A DNA stretch of 64,000 bases from CAZLRH01 sp964562015 (GTDB taxonomy: Bacteria; Verrucomicrobiota; Verrucomicrobiia; Opitutales; JABDGR01): contig CAZLRH010000001.1 of NCBI GenBank assembly GCA_964562015.1, positions 62,001-126,000 of the forward strand. The letters run 5' to 3'. Shown here in pieces: positions 56,295 through 64,000 of the stretch (the stretch's first letter is position 1; every line of letters begins with the position of its first letter). The notes beneath the pieces are model-generated. The model did no database searches. It saw only the letters and a list, made by a program, of their open reading frames with translations, and was not told the DNA's origin. The translations under genes and the position numbers were made by a program.

Positions 56295-56382
56295 TTCAAA
56301 ATTAAATATTCAAAATTCAAAATCACCTGATTGATCCTTCCCGCTTTGCGCGGGGCTTGCCTCTGTTTTTGAATTTTGAATT
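56295..56382. repeat. Opposed heptad repeat arms between atpA and atpG
   Basis: The left arm at 56295-56322 is four perfect 7-nt units: ATTCAAA, ATTAAAT, ATTCAAA and ATTCAAA. The right arm at 56366-56382 repeats TTTTGAA twice. The arms are complementary and flank a 43-base GC-richer loop. The atpG start follows 31 bases later. The same type occurs near 23991-24017. Confidence 0.8.
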
Positions 56383-56412
56383 CCCCCATTTCCCTTTTGA
56401 CTTTGTAAATTC

Positions 56413-57294
56413 ATGAAAGGCATCCGCGAGATCCGTGGCCGAATCAAATCGGTCAAAAACACCGCCCAAATTACCAAGGCGATGCAGCTCGTGGCGTCGT
56501 CCAAGATGAAGCGCGCCCAGGATGCCGCCCTCGCCGGTCGGCCCTATGCCCGCCTGCTCGCGGACATTCTGGAATCCGTCATTAAGAATCTCAGCGAGGT
56601 CACGCATCCGTTCTTCCAGGCCCGCCCGGTCAAAAAGCGCGGCATTCTCGTGGTCTCGACGGACAAGGGTTTGTGCGGCGCGCTCAACGGCAACCTCTTC
56701 CGCTTCATCACCGAAATCAAGGCCGACGAAGCCAGCTTTGTCTGCGTGGGCCGCAAGGGCACCCAGTTCATCGCCCGCACCGGTCGCGACTTGCTGGCCG
56801 ATTTCACTGTTTCTGACCGCGTCGGTTACAACGAAGTCCGCCCCGTGGTCGAATTTCTCACCCAAGCCTACATTGACGGGAAGATCGACACCATCGAGGT
56901 GCTCTATCCGCATTACGTCAACACGCTGCGCCAGGACCCGCACCTCGCGCCCCTCGTGCCGTTCACCTCCCTCCACGAAGAGCTGGCCAAGTTGCGCCTC
57001 TCCCTCGGCGCCCAGGCCGCGGACGAAATCAAGGACGACCGCGAATTGAATTTCGAGCCGAACGCGCAGACCATCGCCGACCTCCTGCCGCCGCTCTTCC
57101 TCAAGGAGCAAATCTACCAGATGATTCTCTCGGCCAAGGCCAGCGAGCACTCCGCCCGCATGGTCGCGATGAAGAACGCCACGGACAACGCCAAGACCCT
57201 CGTCGGCGATTTGACCCTGGAGTACAACAAAGCCCGCCAGGCCGCCATCACCCAGGAAATCCTCGAAATCGCCGCCGCCGCCGCGGCAGGCTAA
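56413..57294 (+). CDS. atpG: F1Fo ATP synthase subunit gamma
   Basis: A 293-residue rotor shaft. The N-terminal coiled-coil helix (MKGIREIRGRIKSVKNTAQITKAMQLVASSKMKRAQ) and the C-terminal helix (ATDNAKTLVGDLTLEYNKARQAAITQEILEI) are the classic paired helices. The central Rossmann-like domain has VSTDKGLCGALNGNLF. Length is normal. Confidence 0.97.
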   Translation: MKGIREIRGRIKSVKNTAQITKAMQLVASSKMKRAQDAALAGRPYARLLADILESVIKNLSEVTHPFFQARPVKKRGILVVSTDKGLCGALNGNLFRFITEIKADEASFVCVGRKGTQFIARTGRDLLADFTVSDRVGYNEVRPVVEFLTQAYIDGKIDTIEVLYPHYVNTLRQDPHLAPLVPFTSLHEELAKLRLSLGAQAADEIKDDRELNFEPNAQTIADLLPPLFLKEQIYQMILSAKASEHSARMVAMKNATDNAKTLVGDLTLEYNKARQAAITQEILEIAAAAAAG

Positions 57295-57309
57295 GGCCAA
57301 ACTTTTTTT

Positions 57310-57398
57310 GACAGAATTAACAGAATTTTTTGAATTAAAATCAAATCCGCCCTCCCCCCTTTTTCGCAGAAATTCTGTCTAATTCTGTTAATTCTGTC
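57310..57398. repeat. Opposed 9-nt-unit repeat arms between atpG and atpD
   Basis: The 18-base left arm GACAGAATTAACAGAATT (57310-57327) is perfectly complementary to 57381-57398. A third right-arm unit AATTCTGTC is present at 57371-57379. Flanking A/T bases extend the match. The loop is 53 bases. It shares its left arm with the spacer upstream of acpP and its right-arm unit with 19374-19396. Confidence 0.9.
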
Positions 57399-57438
57399 CA
57401 AAAACTCTTCCTCTTAAAATTTTAAATTCTAACTTTCC

Positions 57439-58848
<1,410 letters not shown>

Positions 58849-58851
58849 AAA

Positions 58852-58944
58852 GTCAGAATGCAGAAGGCAGAAGTCGCACCCGGCCCACTAGGAAATCTCC
58901 GCGACCTCTGACTTCTAAATTCTACCTTCTCCCTTCTACCTTCT
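58852..58944. repeat. Opposed heptad repeat arms between atpD and atpC
   Basis: The left arm at about 58852-58875 has AGAATGC, AGAAGGC and AGAAGTC heptads. The right arm at 58912-58944 has TTCTAAA, TTCTACC, TTCTCCC and TTCTACC units. The left arm closely resembles 45850-45871. The right arm ends 6-8 bases before the atpC start. Confidence 0.85.
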
Positions 58945-58950
58945 TTCCCC

Positions 58951-59406
58951 ATGCCTCTCACCCTCGAAATCATCACTCCCGAACGCCGCGTTTACAAAGG
59001 CACGGCCGATGCGGTGGTTTTGACCACCAGCGAAGGTGAGATCGGCGTGCTGCCGGGCCATATTCCGCTCGTCACCCAGGTGCGCGCCGGCGACCTTCGC
59101 CTCACCAATCCCGGGCCGAACACCGCCCTGCCCGCCACCCATCCCGATGCCGGCAAACCCGGCCCCACGCACTTGGCCGTGGATATCGGCTTTGCCCGTG
59201 TGCTCGGTGACACCGTCTCCGTTTTGACCGAAGCCGCCATCGACGTGCGTGTGATTGACGAAGCCGCCGCCGCCGAGGCCCAGGCCCGCGCGGAAAAGGC
59301 CCTCGCCGCCGCCCGCGAATCCAAGCTCGATCCCGCGGAAATCGAACGCCTCGAGTCCATCGCCCGCTTCGCCATTGTCCAGCAGTTGATCAAGAAGCGC
59401 CACTAG
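58951..59406 (+). CDS. atpC: F1Fo ATP synthase subunit epsilon
   Basis: A 151-residue subunit. The N-terminal beta-sandwich has LEIITPERRVYKGTADAVVLTTSEGEIGVLPGHIPLVTQV. A proline-rich loop (about 54-70) inserts between strands and is longer than usual. The C-terminal helical hairpin (EAAAAEAQARAEKALAAARESKLDPAEIERLE) may act as the inhibitory arm. It is the last gene of the operon and is followed by a terminator. Confidence 0.95.
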   Translation: MPLTLEIITPERRVYKGTADAVVLTTSEGEIGVLPGHIPLVTQVRAGDLRLTNPGPNTALPATHPDAGKPGPTHLAVDIGFARVLGDTVSVLTEAAIDVRVIDEAAAAEAQARAEKALAAARESKLDPAEIERLESIARFAIVQQLIKKRH

Positions 59407-59431
59407 TTCTTCCGCCGCGCGAGAATTTTTT

Positions 59432-59463
59432 CGGCAAAGGCTTGGCAACCTTTTCCGATTTTT
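59432..59463 (+). terminator. Intrinsic terminator of the atp operon
   Basis: CGGCAAAGG (59432-59440) pairs with CCTTTTCCG (59449-59457) over 9 bp with one mismatch and an 8-nt loop. A short T-rich tail (ATTTTT) follows. It lies 25 bases after the atpC stop. Confidence 0.65.
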
Positions 59464-59513
59464 GTAGTCGTTAGTCTTTCCGGCTGCACGCGTGGTCCGC
59501 CCGCGGCGCCGCG

Positions 59514-61235
59514 GTGAAATTATTCATGCGCGCCTTTTTGCGTTTTCTCCTCCGCCTGCCGGGGCCCACGCGGGTGCTCGTCGCGACCTGCCTCTACGGC
59601 GTGGCGGCGGGCGTCATCGCGGTGGCCTTCAATCTCTCCATTCAGCTTTTTTTCGCCCAAACCTACGGCCGCCTGTTTCACCTGTCCGCCCCGTACTTTC
59701 TGGCTGGCAGCCTGGTGCTGATTCTTTCCACGACCCTCACGGTCGGCTGGCTGCTCACCCGCTTCGCGCCGGAAGCGGCCGGCAGCGGCATCCCGCAGCT
59801 CAAAGTCTCCTTTTGGCGGGACTTCGGCTACGTCCCGGTCCGCGTGCTGTGGGTGAAATTTATCGCCGGTGTGCTGAGCGTCGGCGGCGGTAGCAGCCTG
59901 GGGCGCGAGGGGCCGAGCGTCCAATTGGCCGGCACCCTCGCCTCCACGCTTTCCGGTTTTTTTGGCGAACCCAAACACAAGCGCCGCCTCGCGTGCGCCG
60001 CCGGTGCCGCAGCCGGGCTGGCCGCCGCTTTCAACACTCCCCTGGCCGCCGTCACGTTTGTGCTGGAGGAAATCATCGGCGATTTGAACAGCCGCCTGCT
60101 CGGCAGCGTGTTGTTGGCGTCCGTGATTGGCGCGCTCGTGGTCCACGGGCTCATCGGCAGCCAGCCTGCCTTTCAAGTCGCGCTTACCGACGCCCCGGCC
60201 GGCCGCATCCTCACCATCGCGCCGGTAGTGGCCGCGATGGTGGCGTTGCTCGGTGTGCTTTTTCAAAAAGCCCTGCTGGTGCTGCGCGCCTGGTGCAAAA
60301 AATCCTGGACCTTGCCCCGTTGGGTGCAGCCCGCCGCCGGCGCACTCCTGACGTGGGCCATCGGCGGCGCCATTTTTCTCAAGACTGGCCTGACCGGCGT
60401 CTTCGGCATCGGCTACTCCGACCTTTCCGCCGCCCTGGATAATCAAATCACCAGTTCCGAGGCCGCCGCGCTGTTTACGGGAAAATTCATCGCCACTACG
60501 GCCTGTTATGGCACCGGTGGCTGTGGCGGTGTGTTTGCACCCACCCTCTTTCTCGGCGCGATGTGCGGCATCATGCTCTCCGCCGTGGTCCATTTTGTGG
60601 ACCCCACCATGACGGCCACCGACCAAACCGCGCTCGCGCTCGTCGGCATGAGCGCGTTTCTCGGCTCCGTCGTGCGCGCACCCGTGACCGGCATCCTCAT
60701 CGTCTTTGAGATGACGCATGATTTCGCACTTGTGCCCGCCTTGATGCTCGCCGCCCTCGTGAGCCAGGCCATCAGCCGCGCCCTGCAACCCGAAAGCCTT
60801 TACGACGCCTTGCTTTCGCAAGATGGGATCCACCTCGAGCACACCCTGCCCCCGCGGGATTTGCGCGGCTGGCTGGCGTGGCCCGTCTCCGCCATCGCCA
60901 ACCAGCAACCGGTTTGCGTGACTGATTTTTCGCCAGCCGCCTTGCGCCTGCTGCTCGATCAAAATCCCTACCGCCATTTCCCGGTGCTTCGAGATGGCAA
61001 ACTGGCGGGGCTGGTCACGCGCGACGAAATCTCCCACGCCCTGGCTGAAAATCGCGCACTCCGCCTCGATTCCGTGCCTGTTTGTGCGCCCTCGTTGTCC
61101 ATTCGCGAAGTGCAGTCGCTGCTTGTCGATTCCTCCAGCCATGTCGTACTGTTGCAGGAGCATAATCGCCTCGTCGGCTTGCTCACCCTTCACGACCTGC
61201 TGCGGGCGGAATCCAATCTGGCCGGGGAGTACTGA
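59514..61235 (+). CDS. ClC-family chloride channel/transporter with CBS pair
   Basis: A 573-residue protein. The ClC selectivity motifs are GSGIPQ, GREGPSVQLAG (with the gating Glu) and GTGGCGGVFAPTLFLGAM. About ten membrane helices are followed by a CBS domain pair (about 455-570: VTDFSPAALRLLLDQNPYRHFPVLRDGKLAGLVTRDEI, then SIREVQSLLVDSSSHVVLLQEHNRLVGLLTLHDLL). The CBS pair suggests adenine-nucleotide regulation. The start is GTG 59514 or ATG 59526. It has its own position after the atp terminator. Confidence 0.95.
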   Translation: MKLFMRAFLRFLLRLPGPTRVLVATCLYGVAAGVIAVAFNLSIQLFFAQTYGRLFHLSAPYFLAGSLVLILSTTLTVGWLLTRFAPEAAGSGIPQLKVSFWRDFGYVPVRVLWVKFIAGVLSVGGGSSLGREGPSVQLAGTLASTLSGFFGEPKHKRRLACAAGAAAGLAAAFNTPLAAVTFVLEEIIGDLNSRLLGSVLLASVIGALVVHGLIGSQPAFQVALTDAPAGRILTIAPVVAAMVALLGVLFQKALLVLRAWCKKSWTLPRWVQPAAGALLTWAIGGAIFLKTGLTGVFGIGYSDLSAALDNQITSSEAAALFTGKFIATTACYGTGGCGGVFAPTLFLGAMCGIMLSAVVHFVDPTMTATDQTALALVGMSAFLGSVVRAPVTGILIVFEMTHDFALVPALMLAALVSQAISRALQPESLYDALLSQDGIHLEHTLPPRDLRGWLAWPVSAIANQQPVCVTDFSPAALRLLLDQNPYRHFPVLRDGKLAGLVTRDEISHALAENRALRLDSVPVCAPSLSIREVQSLLVDSSSHVVLLQEHNRLVGLLTLHDLLRAESNLAGEY

Positions 61236-61354
61236 GCTCGCATTGCTAACCTAATTTATCTGAGGTTAGTTATTAGCCATTGACGAATTTTAATAAACTA
61301 GGCACCCTACCCCGACCATCGCCTGGGGATAGTCCCTTAAGCGGTGCCTCTATC

Positions 61355-63715
61355 ATGTTCCTTAAGACTCGCTCTCTCGCTACTGCCTTTTTTACGAGCG
61401 CTTCGGCGCTTTTGCTCCTCGCGGCCCTGCCCGCGCCCGTCCACGCCGCCGGTGATGCCACCAATTGGGTGTTTCGCAATCCCTCGCCGTCCATCAACAC
61501 CCTCTACGGCGCGACCTTCGCGCAAGGTAAATTCGTCGCCGTCGGCGATTACCTCACCATCCTGACCTCGGCCAACGGCACCGTCTGGTCCCCGTCCAAT
61601 TTCTCCTTCCCTGACGCCTTTACCGACGTCACGCTCGAGTCCGTCGCCGGCAACAGCTCGCTTTTTGTGGCGGTGGGCGACCGGCCGGAGATCGAAAATG
61701 CCTATGGAACCATCCTGACCTCCCCCGACGGCAAGACCTGGACCTCGCAGAATTCCACCGTCCAGGAGGACCTGTACGCCGTGGCCACCAATGGCACCTT
61801 GTTCGTAGCGGTGGGCGACTACGACACCTACGGGACGATTGTCACTTCCACTGACGGCGTCACCTGGACCGCCCAGAATTCCACTGTTTTTGAAGATGAG
61901 TTGAATGGGGTGGCCGCCAATAGCACCCTGTGGGTCGCGGTGGGCGATGAAGGTACGATTGCCACCTCCCCCAATGGCACTACCTGGACTTCGCAGGACT
62001 CCGGCACCTCCGAATACCTCGGCAACGTCGCGGGCAACGGCACGCTGTTTGTGGCCGTGGGTGACAGCGGCACCATCCTGACATCGCCCGATGGCGTCAC
62101 TTGGTCCGCCCAAATGTCTGATAATTCCAACGACTTCAGCTCGGTCATCTGGACCGGCACCCAGTTCGTGGCCTCGGACTACGAAGACAATTACTATACT
62201 TCGCCCGATGGCGTCACTTGGACCACCCACGAGGGCGACGATGGCGACAACGAAATCGATGTCCTGGCCTCCAACGGGAATCAGATTGTCGCCGTGGGCG
62301 AAGCCTACAACGGCGCGGCCGTCGAAACTTCGCCGGACGGGATTGACTGGACCGAGCGGTCCCATGACATCACGGACGACACGGACCTCGAAGGGGTGAC
62401 CACGTTCGGCAAGAGTTTCGTCGCCGTGGACAATGACGGTGCTGCCTACACCTCGCCGGATGGCGCCACCTGGACCCAGTACTTTACGGACGCGGACACC
62501 CTCGATGCCGTCGCTGGTAATGATAATCTGCTGGTCGCCGTGGGCGGGTTTGGCTTTGTGGCGACTTCCGCCAATGGCACCGTGTGGGACACGCAAAACT
62601 CCACCGTGGTTAAGGCAACCTTATACGCCGTGACTTGGTCCGGCTCGCTCTTTGTCGCCGCAGGCACGAATAGCGTCGTGGTCACCTCGCCCGATGGCGT
62701 GGTCTGGACCAGCCGGAATTCCACGATTAGTGATCATCTTTTCGGTCTCACCTCGAACGGCTCGCTTGTCGTCGCGGTGGGTGCAAATGGCGCGATTGTC
62801 ACCTCCCCCGATGGTGCGACCTGGACCGCGCAAAACTCGACGGTCGAGGCTACCCTCCGGGCCGTGGCTTGGAATGGCTCCGTGTTTGTGGCCGTGGGGA
62901 ATGCCCTCGTGACTTCGCCCGACGGCGTCACCTGGACCGGGCACGACCAGCCATCCGAATCCATCTATAGCATCATGTCGGACGGCTCGCAGTTTGTCGC
63001 CGGGGACAACGACGGCAATATTTACACGTCGCCCGATGGTGTCAACTGGACCACCCAGCCGACGCACACGGACGAAACCCTCTACGGCGTGGCCTTCAAT
63101 GGCTCCACCTTCGTCGCGGTCGGCCAAGACGGCCTCATCCTGACCTCCGGCAGTGCTGCGGTCGCCAAGCCGGCGATCAAGACGCAGCCCGTCAGCCAAA
63201 CCGGGGAAGTCGGCGGGAAAATCACCTTCTCCGTCACCGCCACCGGCCCCGGCCCGCTTACCTACCAGTGGCTAAAGAACGGCAAGAACATCGCCGGCGC
63301 GACGTCCTCCAGCCTGACGCTCTCGAACCTCAAGACGACGAATGCGGGCTCCTACACCGTCATCGTGACCAATGCCGGGGGCAGCGTCACGAGCAACTCG
63401 GCCACCCTCAAGGTGGTATCCAAAGTGGTGCCGCTGTATATCCTCGTCCAGCCGAAGCCCATCGCGGATAAAGTGGGCGCGAAGGTCACGCTCTCCGTCA
63501 CGGTCAACGCCCCGGCCACCAAGCCCATCACGTACCAGTGGTTCATGGGCAACGTGCCGGTCAAGAATGAAGCAGGCCACATCAACGGCGCGAAGACCGA
63601 CACGCTCATCTTCAAGAGCCTGCAGAAGTCCGACGCCGGCACCTACAGCGTGACCATCACCAACCCGGCCGGCTCCATCAAGAGCACGACGGTGCGTGTG
63701 ACGGTGCGGCAGTAG
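61355..63715 (+). CDS. Secreted repeat propeller protein with two Ig-like domains
   Basis: ATG 61355 (MFLKTRSLATAFFTSASA) opens a signal peptide cleaved near VHAAG. Residues 35-615 contain about a dozen repeats with TSPDGVTWT preceded by LFVAVGD, like BNR/sialidase-type or Kelch-like propeller blades. Two Ig-like domains follow (about 617-700 and 705-786), with LTYQWLKNGKNIAGATSS and DAGTYSVTITNPAGS. Proteins of this architecture are typical of Verrucomicrobiota and are probably surface-exposed adhesins or substrate-binders. A very similar second gene begins at 63946. Confidence 0.9.
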   Translation: MFLKTRSLATAFFTSASALLLLAALPAPVHAAGDATNWVFRNPSPSINTLYGATFAQGKFVAVGDYLTILTSANGTVWSPSNFSFPDAFTDVTLESVAGNSSLFVAVGDRPEIENAYGTILTSPDGKTWTSQNSTVQEDLYAVATNGTLFVAVGDYDTYGTIVTSTDGVTWTAQNSTVFEDELNGVAANSTLWVAVGDEGTIATSPNGTTWTSQDSGTSEYLGNVAGNGTLFVAVGDSGTILTSPDGVTWSAQMSDNSNDFSSVIWTGTQFVASDYEDNYYTSPDGVTWTTHEGDDGDNEIDVLASNGNQIVAVGEAYNGAAVETSPDGIDWTERSHDITDDTDLEGVTTFGKSFVAVDNDGAAYTSPDGATWTQYFTDADTLDAVAGNDNLLVAVGGFGFVATSANGTVWDTQNSTVVKATLYAVTWSGSLFVAAGTNSVVVTSPDGVVWTSRNSTISDHLFGLTSNGSLVVAVGANGAIVTSPDGATWTAQNSTVEATLRAVAWNGSVFVAVGNALVTSPDGVTWTGHDQPSESIYSIMSDGSQFVAGDNDGNIYTSPDGVNWTTQPTHTDETLYGVAFNGSTFVAVGQDGLILTSGSAAVAKPAIKTQPVSQTGEVGGKITFSVTATGPGPLTYQWLKNGKNIAGATSSSLTLSNLKTTNAGSYTVIVTNAGGSVTSNSATLKVVSKVVPLYILVQPKPIADKVGAKVTLSVTVNAPATKPITYQWFMGNVPVKNEAGHINGAKTDTLIFKSLQKSDAGTYSVTITNPAGSIKSTTVRVTVRQ

Positions 63716-63751
63716 TTTAGTCCTCGCTCGGCTTTAATCGCCCTGCGTTGC

Positions 63752-63792
63752 AAAAGGCCGGGATGCCTCCCTGAGGTGTCCCGGCCTTTTTT
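63752..63792 (+). terminator. Strong intrinsic terminator after the propeller gene
   Basis: The arms 63752-63769 and 63773-63790 form an 18-bp stem with two G-T pairs and a 3-nt loop. T residues continue to 63792. It lies 36 bases after the stop codon and separates the two paralogues. Confidence 0.9.
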
Positions 63793-63945
63793 GTCTTGCG
63801 ACGCCTAACCATCCGCTAAGCTGATAATTATCGGTAAAAATCCATCCGATGGCCTATGAACCATTAGTGATTGACGTCAATTCACCCAACGGGCACTTTC
63901 ATTCGCGACTGACCCGGGGTATTTAATTTAAAAACGAAGTCATTT

Positions 63946-64000
63946 ATGTCCTCAAAAACTCGCTTTCTCGCTACTACACTTTTCACGAGCGCCTCGGCGC
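63946..64000 (+). CDS. Start of a second propeller/Ig-like paralogue (truncated by window)
   Basis: ATG 63946 encodes MSSKTRFLATTLFTSASA, nearly the same as the first 18 residues of the gene at 61355 (MFLKTRSLATAFFTSASA). The rest lies beyond the window. The spacer 63793-63945 has a stretch beginning ATTGACG that resembles the one upstream of the first gene, so promoter and gene were probably duplicated together. Confidence 0.7.
   Translation, partial: MSSKTRFLATTLFTSASA

Overview
This window looks like a chromosomal segment of a high-GC member of the Verrucomicrobiota, possibly an Opitutales-type lineage. The evidence is the large (698-residue) form of IspG, several secreted beta-propeller and Ig-like proteins, a CrtI-like oxidoreductase near a ketosynthase/ACP pair, a seven-subunit-gap atp operon, and AT-rich islands in a GC-rich background. 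The lineage is inferred from gene content, not from a marker-gene tree. I saw no rRNA, tRNA, insertion sequence, prophage or CRISPR array.

Layout. 1-6.9 kb: mscL (cut by the window edge), ispG, rseP and dxr on the minus strand (isoprenoid synthesis plus intramembrane proteolysis), with a plus-strand Ser/Thr kinase between rseP and dxr. 7-10 kb: two exported repeat proteins. 10-19.3 kb: speA, a minus-strand run mazG-ygjP-SDR-DUF6602-like, then trpC, an orphan, rsmA, a hydrolase and a DJ-1/PfpI protein. 19.4-30.9 kb: O-antigen-ligase-like membrane protein, TlpA-like thioredoxin, ketosynthase and ACP, small orphans, CrtI-like oxidoreductase, double-SIS GCKR/MurQ-like protein, SMUG1-type DNA glycosylase and a CDF transporter. 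31-41 kb: YCII protein, an AT-rich lipoprotein-like gene between 70-nt direct repeats, purH, an M48 lipoprotein protease, an M20 dipeptidase, an inositol-phosphatase-family enzyme and a DnaQ-like exonuclease. 40.7-51.8 kb: hybrid sensor kinase, SNF2 helicase, an MDR enoyl reductase, hicBA, argH, trmB, Uma2 and an EamA transporter preceded by an attenuator-like leader. 52-59.4 kb: the complete F1Fo ATP synthase operon atpBEFHAGDC with its own terminator. 59.5-64 kb: ClC channel and the first two members of a tandem family of propeller/Ig-like secreted proteins.

The most unusual structure is in the spacers. At least a dozen intergenic regions carry AT-rich or pyrimidine-rich quasi-tandem arrays with a 7-, 8- or 9-nt unit, generally as two opposed arms able to fold into a long hairpin. 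Unit sequence and unit length differ from spacer to spacer, but the architecture is the same. Five consecutive spacers of the ATP synthase operon (F-H, H-A, A-G, G-D, D-C) each carry one, in four sequence types. Two other small repeats have entered coding sequence in frame: a paired palindrome inside rsmA and a 21-nt element inside the MDR reductase. I regard this repeat ecology as the best candidate for something under-described here.

Start codons were moved inside longer open frames where family alignment, overlap with a neighbour or a Shine-Dalgarno-like sequence supported it; this is noted gene by gene.
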